A stretch of 64,000 nt of DNA from Pseudoalteromonas rubra (GTDB taxonomy: Bacteria; Pseudomonadota; Gammaproteobacteria; Enterobacterales; Alteromonadaceae), in contig NZ_PNCJ01000011.1 of the NCBI RefSeq assembly GCF_005887115.1, forward strand, positions 41,025 through 105,024. Reading direction: 5' to 3'. The translations under genes were made by a program, and so were the position numbers. Positions 26,101 through 34,035 of the stretch are shown piece after piece (the stretch's first letter is position 1; the number at the start of each line of letters is the position of its first letter). Below the pieces are notes generated by a model. It was given only the letters and a program-made list of their open reading frames with translations, did no database searches and was not told the DNA's origin.

Positions 26101-26293
26101 CTTCGACTTCTCTGGCTGACGCGCCAAGTTGGGTAGCAGTCACAACTATCCTGTTATTGTCAGACACCGGGAAGGTTTGTCGTTGGATCCCCTGATAGCT
26201 GAGCAATCCCATGCAGACGATAAATAGCATTAGCAGGTTGGCAGCCACCGGATGATGGACAAAATAACCGATTAATCCGTGTCGCTGGGTCAT
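23189..26293 (-). CDS. RND efflux transporter permease (AcrB/HAE1 family)
   Basis: 1034 residues, full length. N-terminal GYFVHHPVAANLLMLFIVCMGLLSY is TM1, followed by the first porter loop, then TM2-6 around residues 335-500. The TM4 proton-relay pair is present in GIVVDDAIVIGESV. The second half repeats the plan (TM7 near 520, TM8-12 near 860-1010, VAAAGVVINDSLVMTDVI). It overlaps its adaptor gene as ATGA. No TolC-family gene is adjacent, so it must share a genomic outer-membrane channel. Divergent from the nicotianamine-synthase-like operon, hence possibly the periplasm-to-outside step for the same metallophore. Confidence 0.93.
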   Translation of the reverse strand: MTQRHGLIGYFVHHPVAANLLMLFIVCMGLLSYQGIQRQTFPVSDNNRIVVTATQLGASAREVEENILLKIEQALKPQVGIKRLTSQATPSRGLVDIELEHDQDLAYRLDEIKMKLDAIATFPATMEPLRITERAQRQRALSVVLSGPDDPLALSKLGNELKDELLQLDGISHVDLSAIPDYEVAIELSPIRLQKYKLSLSDVVSAIQTHADNLSAGQIKTARGNIYLRLEQRGYQGSALANTPIITGPLGETVLLRDIAIIRDGFRETLDAGRFNGKQAVYIMVLAAKEQSLTAVVAQVKAYIEYKRKALPEHIHIHEFVDVTHYLQGRLNMMLENLAQGAILVFIVLAVFLRTRLAVWVMVGLPVSMLGAFWLMPLLGITMNLVSLFAFIMVLGIVVDDAIVIGESVCEQVESNGHTPVQVIRGAQKVAMPATFGVLTTIAVFMPFMFSSGPNSGQFIAIAGVCILCLFFSLIESKLILPAHLAATRLPPKPKDHWRNRFNTRLQYLLHSYYAPLLNRCIHYRYAVITGFICMLALTVCLLVSGLLRFTPVPKVPHDYPSINIQMHHTVSEAQTLNAVEQIESLINRVEHTIQAETGKPMMDVMYTRIDHLTEAEVVVPLVPEAQRPFDTFELARRWREQLPDIPGVKKLTIESDVIDIAEKSDLEYRLFAKDAETLSRASRDFINQLNTVRGVHSVYSTLDNAQTEYQIQLKPLAYQLKLSAKEVTRQVGARFYGLEIQRIMREGQEVVFKVRGTQSDRQQLSALAHTLITLPNGEQVFFGDIAQTVAVPGFSSIQREQGHQVATISANIDAQYTAVAHVADYIESQLLPELTHTYQGLTTQPGVALEAQKQEQSQVMAFGIIGLLVVYCLLALPMKSYLQPLIVMSVIPFSAVGALWGHYLLGYSISMMSVFGIVAAAGVVINDSLVMTDVINRQRAVGQDMKAAVVQAGIGRFRAILLTSLTTFLGLVPIMFESSLQAQFVIPTAISLSFSVLFATAVTLLMVPCLYVMLEDLKRIFTSYKPAVKTRQL

Positions 26294-27462
26294 TGCTTTT
26301 CTCCTTTGACCGCCAGCTGAGTGTGAGTCAAATTGTTACGTACCTGCATGCCCGTTTGAGGGTAATCAGGTAAATGCGTGACAACCTGGTGATCTGACAG
26401 CGGTGGGGCGCTGAGCACAATGTAATTGTGCTCCTGGCGGAGTATGTTGGCAGAATACTGCACCAGTCTTTGCTGTGGACTTGTCAACCAGAATGTGTCG
26501 TTCTTAATCCACTCTTGTGGCACTCTCAGCACATTCTTAAGGGTGATCCCCGCAACCTGTGCCTGCAAAAACTGGCCAAAATAGACTGCGGGCATTGCGC
26601 TATGCAGTGCATACGGATCATCTACTCGGATCACATAGTAGGCCATTCTGGTTGTGTCACTGAGCTGACCGGTATGACGGACAAGTGTGCCTGTACGGTG
26701 TACATTCTCGGCTGTGATCTTTACGTTTGGTACCGGTAACACTGGCAGAAAAGGCCGCTCAAACTGGGCAACAGGCACATGGAGTTCTGCATAGCTCAGG
26801 TTAACCAGTCGGCCAAGCGATTGGCCCGCAGAGATAACCTGGCCCAGGCCAGTATCACGCTGTGTTACCAGTGCATCGTAAGGCGCGTAGTACTGAGTAC
26901 GGGCCAGGTCTTTTTCTGCCTGTGCCAGTTGTGCTTCGGCCGCCTTAAGTTGTGCTCTGGCACTGGCGACCTGAGGTTTGCGCAGAGCCAGCTCTGTAAC
27001 ATGGGGGCTGTGTGCCCATTCTTTTTTGGCCACATCGGCAAGGGCGATTTGCTCAGACAAATGTGCCTGAGCCAGCGCCAGTTCAGCCTGCTTGTTCAGC
27101 AACTGAGTGTGATAATCAAAGGGATCCAGTCTGGCCAGTATATCGCCTTTGTTAATAATGCCCCCCTCGATAAATGCTTCATTGAGCCAGGCTATTTTAC
27201 CTGACAGCTCAAAAGCGACATCAGTTTGCTCAGCGGGTTTTAAAATGCCAGACAACGATAGTGTTGTTTGATGATCTATTGGTACCAGCGGAGTGCTTGA
27301 TACCAGTGGGAGCTGCACATCTTGTGGTTGAGTTTTCTTTGCCGGGCTTGCCAGAGTCAGCAAGGCTGCACATGCGGTACCGCCAATAATTAGTACCGCT
27401 AAGAGGGCCGCATAACGCCGTTTAAGTTGATGAAAAGAAGACTTATTTTTATTTGCATCCAT
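26290..27462 (-). CDS. RND periplasmic adaptor subunit
   Basis: 390 residues from ATG 27462 (MDANKNKSSFHQLKRRYAALL); an upstream in-frame start at 27513 would add 17 unlikely residues ahead of the membrane anchor. TM segment about 14-36 (RYAALLAVLIIGGTACAALLTLA), then lipoyl/helical-hairpin/beta-barrel modules: KIAWLNEAFIEGGIINKGDILARLDP, a hairpin rich in A/Q/E, and PYDALVTQRDTGLGQVISAGQSL. First gene of a two-gene minus operon with the RND permease. The divergent promoter region is shared with the nicotianamine-synthase-like gene. Confidence 0.9.
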   Translation of the reverse strand: MDANKNKSSFHQLKRRYAALLAVLIIGGTACAALLTLASPAKKTQPQDVQLPLVSSTPLVPIDHQTTLSLSGILKPAEQTDVAFELSGKIAWLNEAFIEGGIINKGDILARLDPFDYHTQLLNKQAELALAQAHLSEQIALADVAKKEWAHSPHVTELALRKPQVASARAQLKAAEAQLAQAEKDLARTQYYAPYDALVTQRDTGLGQVISAGQSLGRLVNLSYAELHVPVAQFERPFLPVLPVPNVKITAENVHRTGTLVRHTGQLSDTTRMAYYVIRVDDPYALHSAMPAVYFGQFLQAQVAGITLKNVLRVPQEWIKNDTFWLTSPQQRLVQYSANILRQEHNYIVLSAPPLSDHQVVTHLPDYPQTGMQVRNNLTHTQLAVKGEKQ

Positions 27463-27580
27463 AATAAATTCTCGGGGTGTCACTTGCCTGTAATGGTAAA
27501 TTATTTGTTTCAATGGTTTTTTAAGTGGCTAAGTTAATTAAAATTTATTGAATAAATGGGTTTACACATAAATAACCTGT

Positions 27581-27599
27581 GGGTTATGTTATAACATAA
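27581..27599 (+). promoter_or_regulatory. Zur-like box / palindrome between RND and nicotianamine-synthase-like genes
   Basis: Contains the perfect 16-bp palindrome TTATGTTATAACATAA (27584-27599). Read against the Zur core ATGTTATANTATAACAT, the 17-mer at 27581-27597 matches 13 of 16 defined positions, with the inner GTTAT-x-x-TATAAC intact. It lies 30 bp before the start of the nicotianamine-synthase-like gene, downstream of a TTTACA at 27561 that could be its -35 element. It could also act on the divergent RND operon. Confidence 0.55.
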
Positions 27600-27628
27600 A
27601 ATCGGAACAGTACAGCAGTGACTAACTT

Positions 27629-28450
27629 ATGACTATAGCGAATCAGGTAGGGATCCACGCCTCGCAAATTGTGGACGTTTATGAACAAATTCATACCATG
27701 GAGAGGTTGACCATCAATGACGAGTCAATGGCTGTCTTCGATCGGTTTTTAGGTTTGTTGTCCAATGAACATGGCAGTGAATTTGCCGAGCAGGTACTTG
27801 CGCAGGCAAACATCAAGGCCATCAAACCTCAGATACAGCACTTGTTTAGTCTGGCATCCAGCATGTATGAACGGCACTGGGCACAGCGTATTGTGACCAG
27901 CACTACGCCGCAACAGGTGTTGCGAGAAGAGTACCCTTATTTCAAGCATTATCGGCGTGCCACAGGTCTGGAAATTAACGCTATACACTCATTGGCCGAT
28001 GAGCCGGTAAAGCGGGTATTGATGGTTGGCTCTGGTGCTTTGCCGCTGACTTCAAAGGCATTGCATGATGCCGGGTTAGAGGTCGATAACCTGGACATTC
28101 AGCACGATGACCTGATGCTTGGCAAGCAGGTGTGTAGCGCGCTATCTGCTGGCAATCAGATGGGGTTTATTCACAATGATATCTGTGAACAGGCCGATTT
28201 GGCCCGATATGATGTGATCTGGCTTGCTGCTTTGGTCGGAGATGAACAGCTAAAAGACAAAATCATTGCGCACTTGTACGAGCAAATGCGTCCGGGGGCT
28301 CAGCTGGTTGTTCGCACCGCGTTCAATCTGCGCACTTTGTTGTATCCGAGTATCGATGAGGCAGGTCTGGCGCCATTTCAACTGAAACTAAAAATCCAGA
28401 CTTACGCCGATAATTTCCATTCTATTTTGATTGCGCAAAAACCGGTTTAG
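27629..28450 (+). CDS. nicotianamine synthase-like protein (opine metallophore-type aminobutanoyl transferase)
   Basis: 273 residues, the length of bacterial NAS-like enzymes such as CntL. Helical N-terminal part, then a Rossmann SAM-binding half starting KRVLMVGSGALPLTSKALHDAGLEVDNLDI. Later DVIWLAALVGDEQLKDKIIAHLYEQMRPGAQLVVRTAFNLRTLLYP is characteristic of nicotianamine synthases (AALVG, PGA-x-L-x-x-R-x-x-x-x-R-x-LYP). NAS-type enzymes transfer an aminobutanoyl group from SAM to an amino acid or to another aminobutyrate. Staphylopine-like pathways then need an opine dehydrogenase, which is absent here. First gene of an operon with an MFS exporter and a hotdog-like protein. Confidence 0.85.
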   Translation: MTIANQVGIHASQIVDVYEQIHTMERLTINDESMAVFDRFLGLLSNEHGSEFAEQVLAQANIKAIKPQIQHLFSLASSMYERHWAQRIVTSTTPQQVLREEYPYFKHYRRATGLEINAIHSLADEPVKRVLMVGSGALPLTSKALHDAGLEVDNLDIQHDDLMLGKQVCSALSAGNQMGFIHNDICEQADLARYDVIWLAALVGDEQLKDKIIAHLYEQMRPGAQLVVRTAFNLRTLLYPSIDEAGLAPFQLKLKIQTYADNFHSILIAQKPV

Positions 28451-28455
28451 CGACT

Positions 28456-29721
28456 ATGGCCATGTTTACGTCTTATCTCAAGCTCAGTGTTGAGTACCGC
28501 TGCATGCTCGTAGCGGCATTCGTATTTAATCTGGGCTTTTACATGCTGATCCCGTTTTTAGCGGGTTACCTTAAGCAAGACTTGCTTCTGAGCGCCACCC
28601 TGGTTGGACTGGTTTTGGGTGTGCGCTCTTTTTGCCAGCAAGGTCTGTTTCTGGTCGGTGGACTGTTGGCCGATCTGTTTGGGGTAAAAAAGCCCATTGT
28701 TGCCGGCTGTTTGCTGAGAGCACTGGGTTTTTGCCTGTTTTTATTTTCACAGGTGACAGAGTTACTGTTTTTAGCCGCCTTTTTAACCGGTTTTGCAGGG
28801 GCGCTGTTTACACCCGCGGCGCAGTCTTATTTTTCTAAGCAAACTGAGCTCAGCAGTGCCCAGATGTTTGCCCTGGTCGGGGTGGCGAGAAATGGTGGTG
28901 AACTATTGGGGCCCGTATGTGGACTTATGCTATTGAGCGTCAGCTTTGATGTGTTGTGTGTGGTATCTGCACTGCCTTTTGCGCTTTTTGCCTTGCTCTT
29001 TGTGGTGTTACTGCCGGGCAAACAGGCTCAGGCAAGCAGCAGCAATGTCAAATCAGCATCTGAAGGGGGAGGCATATCGGCAATGATTGCAGGTGTACTG
29101 GGGAATCGGAAGTTTTTGTTATTTTCCATCATCATGTCCGGATATTTTATGCTGATTAATCAGATCTCTTTTGCTATACCGCTGCACCTGGTGACGCAGT
29201 CAGGAGAGCCCAAAGAGGTAGCCTGGGTGCTGACCTTGTGTGCACTTATCGCCATTGTTTTACAATTTCCTGTAACACGCCTGTGTGAGCGCAGGTTGTC
29301 ACCCCAAAAGTGGATCAGCATAGGGATTGCCCTGATGGGACTGTCATTCGTAACCTTGATACCAAACTGGGCATATCAGTCGGGCGTTTTGTATTACCTG
29401 CCCATGAGCTTGCTGGCCATACTATTTACGCTCGGTACTATGGTGAGCTTCCCGTTTATCATGAGCCAGATTTCGGTACTGGCTGAGGGGAAATCTGTTG
29501 CAACGCATTACGGTTTTTTCTATTTGTTTGCCGGTATCGGCTTGATTGCAGGAAGCGCCCTGGTCGGGGTTGCATTTGACTATGCGGCACTCAATGCCAA
29601 TCTCGCCTGGTATTGCCTGATAGCCATCGGTGTCTTAACTGCAGTGCTAAACACTGTGTTCATGGCAGCGCCCGGCGCTAATTCTCAAATTCAAACAACC
29701 AGTCCATCTACATCAAAGTAA
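28456..29721 (+). CDS. MFS transporter, probable metallophore exporter
   Basis: 421 residues, twelve hydrophobic segments in two six-TM halves, with a MFS motif-A-like loop after TM2 (GGLLADLFGVKKPIVAGC). It resembles MdtH/multidrug-type exporters. It lies 5 bp after the nicotianamine-synthase-like gene. In staphylopine and pseudopaline clusters an MFS or DMT exporter occupies this place (CntE-type), so export of the product across the inner membrane is inferred. ATG 28456 or ATG 28462 could be the start. Confidence 0.88.
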   Translation: MAMFTSYLKLSVEYRCMLVAAFVFNLGFYMLIPFLAGYLKQDLLLSATLVGLVLGVRSFCQQGLFLVGGLLADLFGVKKPIVAGCLLRALGFCLFLFSQVTELLFLAAFLTGFAGALFTPAAQSYFSKQTELSSAQMFALVGVARNGGELLGPVCGLMLLSVSFDVLCVVSALPFALFALLFVVLLPGKQAQASSSNVKSASEGGGISAMIAGVLGNRKFLLFSIIMSGYFMLINQISFAIPLHLVTQSGEPKEVAWVLTLCALIAIVLQFPVTRLCERRLSPQKWISIGIALMGLSFVTLIPNWAYQSGVLYYLPMSLLAILFTLGTMVSFPFIMSQISVLAEGKSVATHYGFFYLFAGIGLIAGSALVGVAFDYAALNANLAWYCLIAIGVLTAVLNTVFMAAPGANSQIQTTSPSTSK

Positions 29722-29730
29722 GGATTAACC

Positions 29731-30183
29731 ATGATTCAACTAACCCAAGCGCAGCAGCGCGCTTATATGTCAGACTATCTCGAAAATGGCTGGCGTGAAG
29801 AGCGTATGTCTTTTAGCTCTGTTTCTCTCGAGCCCGGTTATATTGACGGTCGCATTAATGTTGAGCATTTTCAAATGCCCGGAGATGGCCGTTTTCATTT
29901 TAGTGCTCAAAGCGCCATGATCTGGATTTCCCAGCTGGGCATTATTTACGGATGCTGGGATAACCAGTTGACCGAAAAGGTAGGGGAAGTCTACCTCAGA
30001 GACTTAGACATTAAGTTTAAACGTACTATCAATACGACTGAAGAAGTCCGCTTTGAAGGGTTCTTTCCTAAGCATTGTAAGAAGCGACTATCTGACAACC
30101 TCGTCTATTACAAGAATGGCCAGATCCATGTTGAAGGCGGCGCCTTCACAGGCACAGCGAGCTTTCTGGTTCCAACTGGTTAA
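29731..30183 (+). CDS. hotdog-fold-like protein (possible thioesterase/dehydratase) of the metallophore operon
   Basis: 150 residues. The pattern of a long helix-like segment (FSAQSAMIWISQLGIIYGC) followed by three long strands (VYLRDLDIKFKRTIN, EEVRFEGFF, LVYYKNGQIHVEGGAFTGTASFLV) suggests a single hotdog domain. It recalls FabA/FabZ-type or FcoT-type acyl thioesterases, but no decisive catalytic motif is visible. Starts 9 bp after the MFS gene with AAGGA upstream. It could process an acyl or aminoacyl intermediate of the metallophore. The assignment is tentative. Confidence 0.6.
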   Translation: MIQLTQAQQRAYMSDYLENGWREERMSFSSVSLEPGYIDGRINVEHFQMPGDGRFHFSAQSAMIWISQLGIIYGCWDNQLTEKVGEVYLRDLDIKFKRTINTTEEVRFEGFFPKHCKKRLSDNLVYYKNGQIHVEGGAFTGTASFLVPTG

Positions 30184-30223
30184 TGGGACAAGTAAATAAA
30201 AACTGTTCCTATTTAGTGTTTTG

Positions 30224-30240
30224 ATGTTATGTTATAACTA
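30224..30240 (+). promoter_or_regulatory. Zur-like box upstream of the ABC operon
   Basis: ATGTTATGTTATAACTA matches the Zur core ATGTTATANTATAACAT at 13 of 16 defined positions and shares TTATGTTATAAC exactly with the site at 27584. It lies 106 bp before the ABC ATPase start, suitable for a promoter-overlapping operator. Confidence 0.5.
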
Positions 30241-30345
30241 AACGTGGCGTTGATTGCGTCTATTCGAACCGTTCATGCTCAACCAGGCTGACACACTAGC
30301 TGGCTTGGGCGTGCGCGGTTTTTATCGTATCAGGGAGTATTCTTA

Positions 30346-31068
30346 GTGTTAGAAGCCATACAGTTAAACAAATCCTTTGCGGATAAGCAGGTGATCACCG
30401 ATCTGAGCTTTAAAGTGGCACAGGGTGAGATCATGTGCCTGCTGGGTGCCAATGGGGCAGGAAAAAGTACCACACTTAATATTTTTCTTAATTTTCTTCA
30501 GCCTGACAGTGGTCAGGCACTGATCGATGGTATCGATGTGCACCAAAGTGCCAGCTGTAAAGACAAGTTGGTTTACTTGCCTGAGCAGGTAAACCTGTAT
30601 CAGGAGTTTAATGCCATCGATAATCTTAAGTATCTTGCCAGCTTATCCGGATTAACGGTCAGTGACGCACAGATCCACGCAGCACTGGATGAAACAGGCC
30701 TGGAGCCAAATGCCCGCAAACAATCATTAAAAAATTACTCGAAAGGCATGCGACAAAAGGTCGGCATCGCATTTGCAATTATGCGTCAGGCCAAAGTTCT
30801 GTTGCTGGATGAACCAACCTCTGGTCTGGATCCAAGTGCGACGCTGGAATTCATCGGCATTATTGAGCGGTTGGCAAAAAAAGGCGCGGCCATATTGATG
30901 GTAACGCATGACTTTTACTGTGCCCACACGCTGGCAAATAAAATCGGTATTATGGATAAGGGTCAGTTACTGACATTGCTGGATAACAATAAATTGCCTC
31001 TGAGCAGTTTAGAAACCACCTACCATGAACTCATTTCAGGGAAAGCCGTCATGCGAGCAGCCAGCTAG
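30346..31068 (+). CDS. ABC transporter ATP-binding protein (ABC-2/NosF-like)
   Basis: 240 residues from a GTG at 30346 with AGGGAG 8 nt upstream. Walker A GANGAGKST, Q-loop VYLPEQVNLYQEFN, signature YSKGMRQKVGIAF, Walker B VLLLDEPTSGLDPSAT and H-loop MVTHDFYCA are all intact. The family is the NosF/CcmA-like ATPases that pair with large DUF3526-type permeases. First of three genes, preceded by a Zur-like box. Confidence 0.92.
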   Translation: MLEAIQLNKSFADKQVITDLSFKVAQGEIMCLLGANGAGKSTTLNIFLNFLQPDSGQALIDGIDVHQSASCKDKLVYLPEQVNLYQEFNAIDNLKYLASLSGLTVSDAQIHAALDETGLEPNARKQSLKNYSKGMRQKVGIAFAIMRQAKVLLLDEPTSGLDPSATLEFIGIIERLAKKGAAILMVTHDFYCAHTLANKIGIMDKGQLLTLLDNNKLPLSSLETTYHELISGKAVMRAAS

Positions 31069-31107
31069 GGCTGACTTGTCGATGTATAAACAGGAATTGT
31101 CTGACAC

Positions 31108-32547
31108 ATGAATAATAAAATAATGCAGATCTGTCGCCATGAACTGGCCAGTAAGCGCAAAAGCCCGAGCCTGTGGTTGCTCTTTGTTATGACTCAGCTA
31201 TTGTTGGCGGTTGCCTTGTTTACAGGGTGGCAGCAGTACCAGCAAAGTGTCCAAACCCAAACCAAAGCGCAGGAAATTGTCGAGCAGCAGTGGAATGCTC
31301 AGCCCGACAGACACCCGCATCGGGTTGCGCATTTTGGCCACTTTGCATTTCGCCCGCCCAGCGCACTGAGTTTTTTTGATCTGGGTGTGAACGCCTGGGT
31401 TGGCGACAGTATCTTTTTAGAAGCACATAAACAAAATAGTGCTAACTTTGCAAACGATCAGGACGGCGGGACCCTGCTGCGCTTTTCCGAACTTAGCAGT
31501 GCTAATATTTTGCTGATCATCTGGCCGTTGCTTATCATTGCACTGGGCTTTGCCAGTGTCAGTGGCGAGCAAAAAAGTGGCACATTACGTCAGCTGATGT
31601 CGATGGGCGTGTCATTCCGTGCGCTGGTGACAGGAAAATGCCTCAGTTACTTGTTGTTATCTGTGATCTTTATCTTACCCGTGTTTGTGTTAGCACTGGG
31701 CCTGGCGGCCAGCGCTGGTGCGGAATTTTCTTCAGAAGCACCGTTAAGGCTGTTGCTGCTATTGGGGGCTTATCTGCTTTACTGTCTGTTCTGGATTGCC
31801 GTGACTTTGCTGGTGTCGAGTTTGGTGAAAGCCCCAAAGCAGGCACTCGTGCTGTTAACTTCGGTGTGGTTTATCCTGACTATTCTGATGCCGCGCATGC
31901 TGGCGGAATTCGCCCACCACCAAAACCCTCATCAAAAGCGTAATGATTTTGAGCTGGCGATTAAACTGGATAACCGTAAAGTGGGCGACAGTCACAACCC
32001 GGACGACCCGTACTTTAGTAAATTCCGCGAAGAAACGCTGAAAAAATATGGTGTGTCTTCAATCGAAGAGCTACCCGTTAACTACAAAGGATTGGTGATG
32101 CAAGAAGGAGAGAAACTCAACGCTGAGATTTACAAAAAGCATTATCAACAGCAGGTTGCTCAGTTTGATGCACAGCGACAGTTTGTCAGCCAGTTTTACT
32201 GGGTTAATCCCTATCTGTTTGTGCGGGATTTTTCCATGGCACTGACGCGCACTGATACTCGCCATTTCCTGGACTTTGAACAGCAGGCTGAGGCACACAG
32301 ATACGCGCGAATTCAAAAACTCAATCAGTTGCACACCGATGAGATCCATCATCACAACGACAGAGCACAGCGCGTTGATAAGTCCTATTGGCAGGAGTTT
32401 GATGCATTTCACTACACTATGCCAACTCTAAGCTGGTCACTGAGTGCTTTTTCTCTGGCCTGGGTTTTACCGCTGCTGGCAGTGATGGCGCTGTATATTT
32501 TCCTGAACTCAAATGGAATGCAGAGGAGGATTTATGCTGCTGTTTAA
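31108..32547 (+). CDS. ABC-2 type permease, DUF3526-like, subunit 1
   Basis: 479 residues. One N-terminal TM (SPSLWLLFVMTQLLLAVALFTGW), a large extracytoplasmic loop, five TMs between about residues 130 and 265, a second long soluble loop (about 270-440) rich in charged residues, and a final TM (LAWVLPLLAVMALYIFL). This is the layout of DUF3526 permeases found with NosF-like ATPases. Together with the next, similar subunit it should make a heterodimeric exporter. I infer export or maintenance of the neighbouring metallophore or an immunity-type function; substrate unknown. Confidence 0.87.
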   Translation: MNNKIMQICRHELASKRKSPSLWLLFVMTQLLLAVALFTGWQQYQQSVQTQTKAQEIVEQQWNAQPDRHPHRVAHFGHFAFRPPSALSFFDLGVNAWVGDSIFLEAHKQNSANFANDQDGGTLLRFSELSSANILLIIWPLLIIALGFASVSGEQKSGTLRQLMSMGVSFRALVTGKCLSYLLLSVIFILPVFVLALGLAASAGAEFSSEAPLRLLLLLGAYLLYCLFWIAVTLLVSSLVKAPKQALVLLTSVWFILTILMPRMLAEFAHHQNPHQKRNDFELAIKLDNRKVGDSHNPDDPYFSKFREETLKKYGVSSIEELPVNYKGLVMQEGEKLNAEIYKKHYQQQVAQFDAQRQFVSQFYWVNPYLFVRDFSMALTRTDTRHFLDFEQQAEAHRYARIQKLNQLHTDEIHHHNDRAQRVDKSYWQEFDAFHYTMPTLSWSLSAFSLAWVLPLLAVMALYIFLNSNGMQRRIYAAV

Positions 32548-33892
32548 ACTTGAATGCAAACGCTTGTTTGCCGGTACCATCAATAAGCTGGTTCTGGTGT
32601 TATTTATCGTATCGGGTGTATTTGCCATTTATCAGGGCGCGCTTGGTTACAAGTCGGTGCGCATCGATCAGTATAAATCAATGGTGGTATTTCAGAAGGA
32701 GCGTGAACATGTGAACAGCCGAGAAACTCTGCCAGCTGCGGGCTCTTTGGCATATTACGCCAGTGCTCCGACAGAGTGGAAGCTGAGCCCCTGGGCTGCG
32801 CTGTTCGTAGGGGAAACACCGTCCTCTATGGTGGCGTCTAAAGTGCGTGCCACGGCGCTGCAAAGTCAGATCTTCAATCGCGAAATTGTCAACCCGGCTC
32901 AGCAACGGGCTGGCGGATTGGACCTTGGCTTTGTACTGGTTTACTTTCTGCCATTGGTGATAGGAATACTGACGGTTACTCTGATCTCAGACGAGCAGCA
33001 TGCTGGCCGCTGGCGATTGCTCAATGCGTTGCCTAACAGCGCCTTCAGGCTGCTTGGCAAACAAATCGCGCTGAGGTTTGTGGTGATCTGGTTGCTGGTG
33101 GTTATCCTATTGGTCAGTGCCGCTATGATACTGTCTTTGCCTTTTGATACCTTATTCTGGATTGTACTGGGGGCAACCAGCCTGTATATGGTGTTCTGGT
33201 TTGCGCTGGCTACATTGATCATGAGCTTTGGCAAAAACAGCGTGGTCAATAGCCTGGCCTATCTAAGCAGCTGGGTCGTTCTGGCGCTGCTGGTGCCGGG
33301 AGCCGTGCACTTATACTTGTCTGCACAGTACCAAAGTGATGCACCCCTTGAGATAACACTGCAACAACGTATGACGCTCAATGATGGTTGGGACAAAGAC
33401 AAACAAGCCACGCTTAATGAGTTTTTGACGCACGAACCCTCATGGCAGGATACGGCCCCGCTGGGTGAGGCATTTGACTGGAAGTGGTACTACGCGCAGC
33501 AGCACATGAGTGACCTTGCAGTACAGAGTATTGTTGAGGAGAACATAAGAAACAATCAGGCACGTCAGGCGCGCCTGCAATCACTCAGCGTGCTGTCTCC
33601 GGCACTGTTTTTCCAGCTCACACTGAACGAACTTGCCAATACCAGTAGTGGTTATCAGCTGCAATATCGACAACAGGTGGCTGAATATCATCAGACTATT
33701 CGCCATTTCTTCTATGATTTCCTGTTTTTCGATAAGCCGGTGACACGTCAGGATGTGGAAGACTTTCCGCTGTTTAAAGCACAAGCCATGGAGACACAAA
33801 ATGGTCTGTGGAAATTGCTGGTCAGTGCTGTATTTGTGTTGGTTATTGCCGCACTGGCGATTGTCAGGATCCGAAAAGTGAGGCCACTGTAA
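32534..33892 (+). CDS. ABC-2 type permease, DUF3526-like, subunit 2
   Basis: 452 residues from ATG 32534, which follows GGAGG; an earlier in-frame ATG at 32513 lacks one. It overlaps the preceding gene by 14 nt. Same plan as subunit 1: TM (NKLVLVLFIVSGVFAIYQGAL), a large loop, a central TM bundle (about 140-265), a second loop and a last TM (LLVSAVFVLVIAALAIVRIRK). It is a divergent paralogue of subunit 1, so the pump is probably a heterodimer with one ATPase gene. Confidence 0.87.
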   Translation: MLLFKLECKRLFAGTINKLVLVLFIVSGVFAIYQGALGYKSVRIDQYKSMVVFQKEREHVNSRETLPAAGSLAYYASAPTEWKLSPWAALFVGETPSSMVASKVRATALQSQIFNREIVNPAQQRAGGLDLGFVLVYFLPLVIGILTVTLISDEQHAGRWRLLNALPNSAFRLLGKQIALRFVVIWLLVVILLVSAAMILSLPFDTLFWIVLGATSLYMVFWFALATLIMSFGKNSVVNSLAYLSSWVVLALLVPGAVHLYLSAQYQSDAPLEITLQQRMTLNDGWDKDKQATLNEFLTHEPSWQDTAPLGEAFDWKWYYAQQHMSDLAVQSIVEENIRNNQARQARLQSLSVLSPALFFQLTLNELANTSSGYQLQYRQQVAEYHQTIRHFFYDFLFFDKPVTRQDVEDFPLFKAQAMETQNGLWKLLVSAVFVLVIAALAIVRIRKVRPL

Positions 33893-33905
33893 CCCCTCCT
33901 AGTTA

Positions 33906-33928
33906 ATACGGGCGGCACTCGCCCGTAT
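33906..33928 (+). terminator. hairpin after the ABC operon
   Basis: ATACGGGCG, loop GCACT, CGCCCGTAT; strong GC stem, 14 bp after the stop. The T tract is poor (GCTTTGG). Confidence 0.65.
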
Positions 33929-34035
33929 GCTTTGGCCAACAGCATAAGTAATTGTTGAAAAAGACAGTTGTCGTCTCAGGTAATGCAAAGTAGGATGGAT
34001 GTTTCTAATTTTCATCCATTCGCTAAGGGACTGTC

